NCBI GenBank assembly: GCA_013002175.1
Contig: JABDKP010000131.1
Location: 1 to 32,277, forward strand
Reading direction: 5' to 3'
DNA from: Ilumatobacter sp.
Lineage (GTDB): Bacteria > Actinomycetota > Acidimicrobiia > Acidimicrobiales > Ilumatobacteraceae
DNA: 32,277 nucleotides
The position numbers and the translations under genes were made by a program. Positions 1 to 6,740 of this stretch are shown one piece after another (within the stretch, counting starts at the first letter, position 1; each line of letters opens with the position of its first letter). A model generated the notes under the pieces. The model made no database searches, was not told the origin of the DNA, and worked only from the letters and a program-made list of their open reading frames with translations.

Positions 1-73
1 AACTTTGACGTCGGACCGTGGTCGGGTGAACGTCCCGCTGTTCGGTGGGGTCGATGGGGCAGACTGTCGGGGC

Positions 74-1807
74 ATGTCGGATCCCATCGCCACCCTGTCG
101 GCCCTGCTCGCACCGGTCTTCACGGGCCTGGCGGACGACGGCGCCGAAGCCGACCCGACCGTGCGGCCGTCCGACCGGGCCGACGCCCAGGTCAACGGCG
201 CGCTGCCGCTCGCCAAGCGGATCGGCTCCAACCCGCGCGAGCTGGCGCAGGCGGTCGTCGACTCCGGTGCGCTCGCCGACATCGCCAGCGACGTCGAGGT
301 CGCCGGACCCGGGTTCATCAACGTCACGTTCTCGCCGGCATTCCTCGAGGCACAGCTCGCGGAAATCGCCGCCGATGCCCGGCTCGGGGTGCCACCCGCA
401 TCCGAGGAACTGACCGTCGTCATCGACTACTCCGCCCCGAACGTCGCGAAGGAGATGCATGTCGGCCATCTCCGGTCCACCGTGATCGGCGACGCGCTCG
501 TGCGGATGATGTCGTTTCTCGGCCATCACGTCATTCGTGAGAACCACATCGGCGACTGGGGGCGGCCGTTCGGGATGCTGATCGAGCACCTTCTCGACCT
601 CGGCGAGGACATCGCCGCCGAGGGGCTGTCGCAGGGAGACCTCGACGGCTTCTACAAGGCGGCGAACGCGAAGTTCACCGACCGCGAGGAGTTTCAGGAG
701 CGCGCCCGCGAACGCGTCGTGCTGCTGCAGAACGGCGACGAGGAGACGCTCGTGCTCTGGCGGCGGCTCGTCGAGCTGTCGAACGCGTATTTCGATCGGG
801 TGTACCGCAAGCTCGGCGTGCTGCTGACCGACGACGACCTCGCAGGGGAGAGCCGCTACCAGCCACTGATGGAGGGCGCGTACGAGCGGTTGGAGGGCAC
901 CGGCCTGCTCGTCGAGGACGACGGCGCGATGGTCGTCTTCCCGCCCGGGTTCACGAACCGCGAGGGCGACCCGCTGCCGCTGATCTTCCGTTCTCGTACC
1001 GGTGCGTTCATGTACGCCACGAGCGACCTCGCGTGCGTCATCGACCGTGCCGAGCGCCTCGACGCCGACCTGATGCTGTACGTCGTCGGGTCGCCACAGG
1101 CGCAGCACCTGCAGATGGTGTACGACGTCTGCAAGATGGCCGGCTGGCTCGTGGAGCCGCGGCAGGCGATTCACGTCGGCTTCGGCAACGTGCTCGGCGA
1201 CGACCGCAAGATCATGCGCAGCCGCGCCGGCAAGTCGGTGAAGTTGATCGAACTGCTCGACGAGGCGATCGAGCGGGCCGGCGACGCGATCGCCGAGAAG
1301 AACCCGGAGATGAGCCCCGGCGACCGGGCCGTCGTCGCCGAAATGGTCGGCATCGGCGCGGTGAAGTACGCCGACCTGTCGACCGATCGCATCAAGGACT
1401 ACGTCTTCGACTGGGACCGGATGCTCGCGTTCGAGGGCAACACCGGCCCGTACCTGCAGTACGCACACGCCCGAATCTGCTCGATCTTCCGTCGCGCCGG
1501 CATCGACCGACCGTCGGTGCGGGACAGCCCGATCGCGCTGGCGGAGCCACAGGAGCGCGCGTTGGCGATGCGCCTGCTCGCGCTGCCGACCGCGCTCGAC
1601 ACGACGCTGGACTCATACAGCCCGCACAAGCTGTGCACCTACGTCTACGAACTCGCCGTCGACTTCTCGGCGTTCTACGAGAACTGCCCGGTGCTGAAGG
1701 CCGACGAGCCGACCCGTTCGAGCCGGCTCGCACTCGCCGACCTCACGGCGCGTGTGCTGGCGCAGGCACTCGACCTGCTCGGTATCGAGGCGCCGGAGCA
1801 GATGTGA
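74..1807 (+). CDS. argS: Arginyl-tRNA synthetase
   Basis: Class I aminoacyl-tRNA synthetase that charges tRNA-Arg with arginine in the cytoplasm. From the ATG at 74 it is 577 aa, the usual family length. The N-terminal ~110 residues look like the Arg-tRNA synthetase N-terminal domain. The HIGH-type signature reads HVGH at residues 129-132, after APNVAKEMHVGH. The KMSKS region is the degenerate KIMRSR starting at K379, as is common in this family. The DALR-type anticodon-binding domain follows, with the typical stretch YLQYAHARICSI. The frame is open back to position 5, but the extra residues resemble nothing known, so I prefer ATG 74. The stop overlaps the lysA GTG by 4 nt, so the two are probably translationally coupled. 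argS-lysA-hom is a conserved actinobacterial order. Confidence 0.96.
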   Translation: MSDPIATLSALLAPVFTGLADDGAEADPTVRPSDRADAQVNGALPLAKRIGSNPRELAQAVVDSGALADIASDVEVAGPGFINVTFSPAFLEAQLAEIAADARLGVPPASEELTVVIDYSAPNVAKEMHVGHLRSTVIGDALVRMMSFLGHHVIRENHIGDWGRPFGMLIEHLLDLGEDIAAEGLSQGDLDGFYKAANAKFTDREEFQERARERVVLLQNGDEETLVLWRRLVELSNAYFDRVYRKLGVLLTDDDLAGESRYQPLMEGAYERLEGTGLLVEDDGAMVVFPPGFTNREGDPLPLIFRSRTGAFMYATSDLACVIDRAERLDADLMLYVVGSPQAQHLQMVYDVCKMAGWLVEPRQAIHVGFGNVLGDDRKIMRSRAGKSVKLIELLDEAIERAGDAIAEKNPEMSPGDRAVVAEMVGIGAVKYADLSTDRIKDYVFDWDRMLAFEGNTGPYLQYAHARICSIFRRAGIDRPSVRDSPIALAEPQERALAMRLLALPTALDTTLDSYSPHKLCTYVYELAVDFSAFYENCPVLKADEPTRSSRLALADLTARVLAQALDLLGIEAPEQM

Positions 1808-3078
1808 CTGCGGTCCCGCTCGGGCTGCTGCCGGACAACGCGACCGTCGCCGACGACGGTTCGCTGCTGCTTGCCGGGTGCCGCGTCGCAGACCTCGCCG
1901 CCGAGTTCGGCACGCCGGTCTTCGTGTACGACGAGGCGCACCTGCGGGCGCGGTGCCGCGAGGCGGTCGACGCGTTCGGTCGGGATCGTGTGATCTACGC
2001 GACGAAGGCGTTCCTGTGCAAGGCGATGGCGCGGCTCGCGTACGACGAGGGCCTCCTGCTCGACGTCGCCTCCGGCGGCGAGCTGGCCGTCGCACTCGCG
2101 GCCGGTGTCCCTCCAGGGGCGTGCACGCTGCACGGCAACAACAAGTCGATCGCAGAACTGCGCGCCGCCGCCGATGCCGGTGTGCGCCACATCGTCGTCG
2201 ATTCCTTCGACGAGCTCGACCGGCTCGACGAACTGCACGCGGAGTTTGGTTCCACACCGAACGTCCTGCTGCGGGTCACACCCGGCGTGTCCGCCCACAC
2301 CCACGAGTTCATCGCCACCGGCCAGGACGACTCGAAGTTCGGGTTCAACCTCGGCAACGGCGACGCGTTGCGCGCCGTCGACCGGGCCCGGCGCTCAGCC
2401 GCGGTCGAACTCGTCGGCCTGCACTGCCACATCGGCTCGAACGTGTTCGACGCGTCGTCGTTCGCGAAGGCGGCCGCCGTCATGGCCGACTTCGCCGTGC
2501 CGCTCGACCTGCCCGAGCTCGTGCTCGGCGGGGGCCTCGGCGTGCCCTACGTGGAAGGCGAGGAAGCGCCGACGATCACGCAGTGGGGCAACGTGCTGCT
2601 CGACGCGTGTGCGGCGCTCGGCGTCAGGTCGAACGTCAGCGTCGAGCCCGGCCGGGCGATCGTCGCGTCCGCAGCGATGACGATCTACACCGTCGGCACG
2701 GTCAAGCACATCCCCGACGTGCGCACGTACATCGCGGTCGACGGCGGGATGAGCGACAACCCCCGGCCGGTCCTGTACGGCTCCGGCTACGAATCGTTTC
2801 TGCCGCGCGCCGTGACTGCAGAGCGGGACATGACGGCGCGGCTCGTCGGCAAGCACTGCGAATCCGGCGACGTGCTGTCGTTCGCCGCCAAGCTGCCAGG
2901 GGACACCGCGGTCGGCGACCTCCTCGCGATGCCGGTCACGGGCGCCTACGGTCATTCGATGGGTTCGAACTACAACAAGATCACCCGGCCACCCGTCGTG
3001 TTCGTCGGCGACGGCGACGCCCGCCTCGTCGTCCGCCGGGAGACTCACGACGACCTGATGATCACGGACCTCGGCTGA
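1804..3078 (+). CDS. lysA: Diaminopimelate decarboxylase
   Basis: PLP-dependent decarboxylase that converts meso-diaminopimelate to L-lysine, the last step of lysine synthesis. It is 424 aa from GTG 1804, which overlaps the argS stop (GTGA). The alanine-racemase-like barrel carries the PLP lysine K68 in YATKAF. HCHIGS and GGGLGVPY, the phosphate-binding glycine-rich segment, follow. The C-terminal beta domain has the active-site Cys-Glu in KHCESGD (C352, E353) and GAYGHSMGSNYN near the end. No separate promoter is visible, so it is read with argS. Its own stop overlaps the next start (ATGA). Family and role are clear; only the exact start is inferred, from the overlap and from alignment of the N-terminus. 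Confidence 0.96.
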   Translation: MTAVPLGLLPDNATVADDGSLLLAGCRVADLAAEFGTPVFVYDEAHLRARCREAVDAFGRDRVIYATKAFLCKAMARLAYDEGLLLDVASGGELAVALAAGVPPGACTLHGNNKSIAELRAAADAGVRHIVVDSFDELDRLDELHAEFGSTPNVLLRVTPGVSAHTHEFIATGQDDSKFGFNLGNGDALRAVDRARRSAAVELVGLHCHIGSNVFDASSFAKAAAVMADFAVPLDLPELVLGGGLGVPYVEGEEAPTITQWGNVLLDACAALGVRSNVSVEPGRAIVASAAMTIYTVGTVKHIPDVRTYIAVDGGMSDNPRPVLYGSGYESFLPRAVTAERDMTARLVGKHCESGDVLSFAAKLPGDTAVGDLLAMPVTGAYGHSMGSNYNKITRPPVVFVGDGDARLVVRRETHDDLMITDLG

Positions 3079-3569
3079 TGACGAAGTGGGCGAACATCCT
3101 GCTGAAGCTGTTCCGCCAGGTTCAGGCCGCGCGCCGGGAGTACGAACGCGGCACCGGGAAGCCGACGAAGAAGTCGGCCCCGCGCACGAAACGCGTCGAG
3201 TCCGGCGTGCGCATCGAGTACACGCCCGACGTCGACGGCGACCCGGACCCCGGTGAGGTCGTGTGGACCTGGGTGCCCTACGAGGACGACCCGCAGCGCG
3301 GCAAGGACCGCCCCGTCGTGATCATCGGGCGGACCGGCGACGACCTCGCCGGCGTGCAGCTCACGTCGAAGGGCAAGGGGCGCCGCGACCAGGTCGCGGT
3401 CGGGACCGGTGCGTGGGACCCGAAGCGGCGACCGAGCTACGCCAAGGTCGACCGGCTGCTGACGATCGACCCGGACGACGTCCGTCGCGAGGGTGCCGTG
3501 CTCGCCCGTGATCGGTTCGACGAGGTCGTCGACAACGTCGCCGAGTACCACGACATCGCCCGCCGCTGA
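3078..3569 (+). CDS. PemK/MazF-like protein coupled to lysA
   Basis: A 163-aa protein whose central part, GEVVWTWVPYEDDPQRGKDR followed by PVVIIGR, is typical of actinobacterial proteins annotated as PemK/MazF-family toxins, an SH3-like-barrel endoribonuclease fold. A downstream VQLTSKGKG segment fits the family's conserved second strand. The N-terminal ~55 residues are basic (FRQVQAARREYERGTGK) and are not part of the fold; the C-terminus is charged and helical. Its ATG overlaps the lysA stop (ATGA), so it should be translated with lysA. No antitoxin-like gene lies on either side, which is unusual for a working toxin. It may be a domesticated RNase or RNA-binding relative. Fold assignment is fairly sure; toxicity is not. 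Confidence 0.75.
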   Translation: MTKWANILLKLFRQVQAARREYERGTGKPTKKSAPRTKRVESGVRIEYTPDVDGDPDPGEVVWTWVPYEDDPQRGKDRPVVIIGRTGDDLAGVQLTSKGKGRRDQVAVGTGAWDPKRRPSYAKVDRLLTIDPDDVRREGAVLARDRFDEVVDNVAEYHDIARR

Positions 3570-3572
3570 CCC

Positions 3573-3698
3573 CCCACCGAAATTTGGCGTGTGCGGCCCG
3601 CCTGACGGGCTGAGACCGTCAGATTTCCGGGGGCGCCCACCGAAATTTGGCGTGTGCGGCCCGCCTGGCGGGCTGAGACCGTCAGATTTCCGGGGGCG
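3573..3698 (+). repeat. Two tandem copies of a 63-nt palindromic unit
   Basis: Copies at 3573-3635 and 3636-3698 are identical except for one base (A at 3605, G at 3668). Each unit contains competing inverted repeats: CTGACGG (3602-3608) with CCGTCAG (3616-3622), GCCCG (3596-3600) with CGGGC (3606-3610), and an outer arm CCGAAAT (3577-3583) that pairs with ATTTCCGG (3623-3630) with one bulge. The single difference keeps the first stem as a G-U pair and lengthens the second stem. The unit lies between the lysA/PemK operon and hom. It resembles an intergenic REP-type repeat; whether it recurs elsewhere in the genome cannot be seen here. Confidence 0.9.
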
Positions 3699-3785
3699 CG
3701 TCGTCAGTGGCGGAAGCATCGCCGGCGACGCCGTGGTTGCGGTGGCCGGAAGCGAACCACCCGCGGCGGCGTGACGGCCGCACAG

Positions 3786-3791
3786 TAGCCT
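3786..3791 (+). promoter_or_regulatory. Putative -10 element of hom (leaderless)
   Basis: TAGCCT fits the actinobacterial TANNNT -10 consensus. It ends 7 nt before the GTG of hom, so transcription would begin at or next to the start codon. No convincing -35 is visible. Confidence 0.5.
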
Positions 3792-3798
3792 CGGCCTG

Positions 3799-5109
3799 GT
3801 GGCCAGCGACGTGACGCGTTTCAACATCGGGGTACTCGGATGCGGCAACGTCGGTGCGGCGTTCGTCAAGTTGCTCGAGACACAGACGGCCACGGTCGAG
3901 CGGCGGACCGGCATCGCACTCCAGATCACCCGAGTCGCGGTGCGCAACATGTCGGCGCCGCGTGACGTCGACGTCGCCGAGGGGATCCTCACGCGCGATG
4001 CGTTCGACGTCGTCGCCGACCCGGATGTCGACATCGTCGTCGAGGCGATCGGTGGTATCGAGCCGGCCCGGGAGCTGATTCTCGCCGCGCTCGCCAACGG
4101 CAAACCGGTCGTCACCGCCAACAAGGAGCTGCTCGCCAACGTCGGCGCCGAGCTCTACGCGGCCGCGGATGCGGCCGGGCGCGATCTGCTGTTCGAGGCT
4201 GCGGTCGCCGGTGGCATCCCGGTGATGCGCGCGCTCCGCGAGAGCCTCCACGGCGAACCGATCCGGCGTGTGCTCGGCATCATCAACGGGACGACGAACT
4301 ACATCCTCACGAAGATGACCGATGCGGTCGACTCCGGTGGCGACGCCGATTACGGCGCGGCGCTGAAGGACGCCCAGAGCCTCGGGTACGCAGAACGCGA
4401 CCCGACCGCAGACGTCGAGGGGTTCGACGCGGGCGCGAAGGCGGCGATCATCGCCACGGTCGCGTTCGGCGCCAAGGTCGTCGCGGGCGACGTCTACCAC
4501 GAGGGCATCAGCGCGATCACTGCGTCGGAGATCGCGATTGCCCGCCGGCTCGGCTACGTCGTCAAGCTGCTCGGCATCGTCGAGCGCGACGACGAGTCCG
4601 ACGAGATCAGCGTGCGGGTCCATCCGACGATGGTTCCGGCGCAACACCCGCTGGCGACGGTGCGTGACAGTTTCAATGCGGTGTTCGTCGAGGGCGACTT
4701 CGTCGATTCGCTGATGTTCTACGGCCGCGGTGCCGGCGGCGCGCCGACCGCGAGCGCGGTGTTCGGTGATGTCGTCGACGCGGCGGTCAACCTCCGGGCC
4801 GGCACCCACGGCTCGCTCGGCGAGCTCGGCAAGGCGACGATCCGTCCGATCGACGAGACCTCGGCCGAGTACCTCCTCGGCCTCGACGTGGCCGACCAGC
4901 CGGGCGTGCTCCACGCGGTCACCGGCGTCTTCGCCGAGCACGGCGTCAGCATCCGCGTCGCCGAGCAGGAGGGCAACGGACCCGACGCACGCCTGGTGTT
5001 CATCACCCACGAGGCCCGCGAGAAGGACGTCCAGTCGACGGTGCGCGACTTGCGCGACCTCGACGTCGTGCTCGACGTGGGCGGCTTGCTGCGCGTCATC
5101 GGGGACTGA
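3799..5109 (+). CDS. hom: Homoserine dehydrogenase
   Basis: NAD(P)H-dependent reduction of aspartate semialdehyde to homoserine, the branch point towards threonine and methionine. It is 436 aa, normal for the Gram-positive type with a C-terminal regulatory domain. The Rossmann motif GCGNVG sits at residues 14-19. VVTANKELLA and GIINGTTNYIL are conserved catalytic-domain segments. An ACT domain begins near residue 355 (LDVADQPGVLHAV), which in this family mediates feedback inhibition by threonine. The GTG start at 3799 is supported by a TAGCCT hexamer just upstream; the GTG at 3811 is an alternative. thrC follows after 2 nt, so the two form an operon. Confidence 0.96.
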   Translation: MASDVTRFNIGVLGCGNVGAAFVKLLETQTATVERRTGIALQITRVAVRNMSAPRDVDVAEGILTRDAFDVVADPDVDIVVEAIGGIEPARELILAALANGKPVVTANKELLANVGAELYAAADAAGRDLLFEAAVAGGIPVMRALRESLHGEPIRRVLGIINGTTNYILTKMTDAVDSGGDADYGAALKDAQSLGYAERDPTADVEGFDAGAKAAIIATVAFGAKVVAGDVYHEGISAITASEIAIARRLGYVVKLLGIVERDDESDEISVRVHPTMVPAQHPLATVRDSFNAVFVEGDFVDSLMFYGRGAGGAPTASAVFGDVVDAAVNLRAGTHGSLGELGKATIRPIDETSAEYLLGLDVADQPGVLHAVTGVFAEHGVSIRVAEQEGNGPDARLVFITHEAREKDVQSTVRDLRDLDVVLDVGGLLRVIGD

Positions 5110-5111
5110 CC

Positions 5112-6497
5112 GTGCAGTACGTGTCCAGCCGTGGCGCGGCGCCCGAGCTGGGCTTCGCGGACGTGCTGCTCGCCGGCCTGGCGTCCGACGGCGGCCTGTA
5201 CGTCCCCGAGCGCTGGCCGAAGCTCCCGACGTCCGCCGCACACACCTACGTCGAGCGGGCGGTCGAGGTGATGCTGCCGTTCGTCGAGCCGGACCTCGAC
5301 GAGATCACGTTGACCCACCTGTGCTCCGAGGCGTACGCCACGTTCCGTCATCCGGCGGTCGCGCCGCTCGTGCAACTCGACCACGATCAGTGGGTGCAGG
5401 AGTTGTTCCATGGGCCGACGCTGGCGTTCAAGGACGTCGCGTTGCAGCTGGTCGGCCGGATGTTCGACCACGTCCTCGGCGCGCGCGGCGAGCGGGTCAC
5501 GGTCGTCGGCGCGACCAGTGGCGACACGGGCTCGGCCGCGATCGACGGCGTGGCTGGTTGCGAGCACGTGGACATCGTCATCCTCTACCCGCTCGGACGA
5601 ACCAGCGAGGTGCAGCGGCGGCAGATGACGACGGTCGACGCGCCGAACGTGCACGCCGTTGCGGTCGAGGGCACGTTCGACGACTGTCAAGATCTCGTCA
5701 AGGCGATGTTCAACGACGCCGCATTCCGCGAGCGCAACCGACTGTCCGCGGTGAACTCGATCAACTGGGCGCGCGTGATGGCGCAGACCGTCTACTACGT
5801 CACTGCGGCCGAGACGTTCGCCGAGCCCGTCACGTTCAGCGTGCCGACCGGAAATTTCGGCAACGTGCTCGCCGGGTGGATCGCGCGGGAGATGGGTGCG
5901 CCGATCCGCGAGTTCATCCTTGCGTCGAATGCGAACGACATCATGACCCGCTTCGTCCAGGACGCTGACATGACGTCGCGAGACGTGGTGCCCACGCTCA
6001 GCCCGTCGATGGACATCCAGTTCTCGTCGAACTTCGAGCGGCTGCTGTTCGAGATGAACGGCCGCGACGGCGGGATGACCGCCGAGCAGATGACCCGCTT
6101 CCGCTCGACGGGCCGGCTCGACATCGAAGACGACCAGCGCGACCGGTACATCTCGGGCACGTTCCGCGCCGCCGCGTTCGACGATGCGACCACGCTCGCC
6201 GAGATCGAGCGGGTGCACGCCGAAACCGGCTACGTCCTCGACCCCCACTCTGCCACCGGGACGGCAGCCGCGCGGATGCTGGCGACCGTCGGTGACCGCC
6301 CGAGTGGACCGGTCGTGACGCTCGCGACCGCCCATCCGGCGAAGTTTCCCGACGCCGTCGAGCAGGCCATCGGTGTACGTCCGGAGTTGCCCCCGCACCT
6401 CGCCGACCTGTTCGAACTCGAGGAGCGCACGCAGACCGTCGCCAACGACCTCGCCGCAGTCGAGGGCCTTGTCGAGCGCCTCACCCGACGCGCGTAG
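5112..6497 (+). CDS. thrC: Threonine synthase, long form
   Basis: PLP enzyme that turns O-phosphohomoserine into threonine. At 461 aa it is the long class, with the N-terminal threonine-synthase domain (YVSSRG, ASDGGLYVP), rather than the ~360-aa class usual in mycobacteria. The PLP lysine is K107 in GPTLAFKD. The Ser/Thr-rich phosphate loop is VVGATSGDTGSAA. FSVPTGNFGN and LDPHSATGTAAA are further family segments. It starts with GTG 2 nt after hom, so it is co-transcribed with it. Homoserine kinase, which would make its substrate, is not in this window. The family is certain; the locus switch to the long form is discussed in the findings. Confidence 0.95.
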   Translation: MQYVSSRGAAPELGFADVLLAGLASDGGLYVPERWPKLPTSAAHTYVERAVEVMLPFVEPDLDEITLTHLCSEAYATFRHPAVAPLVQLDHDQWVQELFHGPTLAFKDVALQLVGRMFDHVLGARGERVTVVGATSGDTGSAAIDGVAGCEHVDIVILYPLGRTSEVQRRQMTTVDAPNVHAVAVEGTFDDCQDLVKAMFNDAAFRERNRLSAVNSINWARVMAQTVYYVTAAETFAEPVTFSVPTGNFGNVLAGWIAREMGAPIREFILASNANDIMTRFVQDADMTSRDVVPTLSPSMDIQFSSNFERLLFEMNGRDGGMTAEQMTRFRSTGRLDIEDDQRDRYISGTFRAAAFDDATTLAEIERVHAETGYVLDPHSATGTAAARMLATVGDRPSGPVVTLATAHPAKFPDAVEQAIGVRPELPPHLADLFELEERTQTVANDLAAVEGLVERLTRRA

Positions 6498-6549
6498 CGT
6501 CGTGCGGGCCGAGCGGTCTCACCCGGTGGCGCAGTTCGTGCACATAACG

Positions 6550-6579
6550 TTGCATTTGGTTTCGTCACCTGAGTAACGT
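6550..6579 (+). promoter_or_regulatory. Candidate rho promoter
   Basis: TTGCAT at 6550-6555 and TAACGT at 6574-6579 are separated by 18 nt and match -35 and -10 elements reasonably. The predicted start near 6586 would give an untranslated leader of about 155 nt before the rho GTG. Confidence 0.45.
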
Positions 6580-6586
6580 GATCAGC

Positions 6587-6602
6587 ACTCGGTTCACCGA
6601 GT
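6587..6602 (+). other. Palindrome at the predicted 5' end of the rho mRNA
   Basis: ACTCGGT (6587-6593) and ACCGAGT (6596-6602) form a perfect 7-bp inverted repeat. As RNA this is best read as a 6-bp stem with a 4-nt loop. It starts where the rho transcript should begin, so it may be a 5' stabilising hairpin or an operator. Confidence 0.55.
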
Positions 6603-6647
6603 CGCACCCCGAACTCTCGGTTGTGTGCGAATTCCGCTCAGGAGAAC

Positions 6648-6666
6648 CGTCGGGCGCGGCCCGACG
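6648..6666 (+). other. Hairpin in the rho leader
   Basis: CGTCGGGC (6648-6655), loop GCG, GCCCGACG (6659-6666): a perfect 8-bp stem. It is followed by a pyrimidine-rich, rut-like stretch (6670-6705) before the rho ribosome-binding site. The layout would suit autoregulation by Rho, which is known in other bacteria, but there is no U-tract. Confidence 0.6.
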
Positions 6667-6740
6667 ACGCAATCCCCCTTCTCTTGACATCTGATCACTT
6701 CTCGCGACCTGTGAAAGCGCCGCGGGAGGAGAGGAACATC

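Noticed and set aside
3493-3774. Open frame across the 63-nt repeats, and its minus-strand counterpart (3045-4139)
   Set aside because: The frames stay open only because the repeat length is a multiple of 3. They overlap real genes and lack a plausible start or ribosome-binding site.
6486-6502. Terminator hairpin over the thrC stop (CGACGC/GCGTCG)
   Set aside because: The stem is only 6 bp, lies mostly inside coding sequence and has no U-tract.
6684-6712. TTGACA as the -35 of a second rho promoter
   Set aside because: The hexamer is perfect, but no TANNNT lies 16-19 nt downstream. The upstream TTGCAT/TAACGT pair is the better candidate.
6621-6740. TTG 6621 as the rho start
   Set aside because: The added 40 residues are not Rho-like and span the leader hairpin. 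GTG 6741 has a strong ribosome-binding site and begins the known N-terminal domain.
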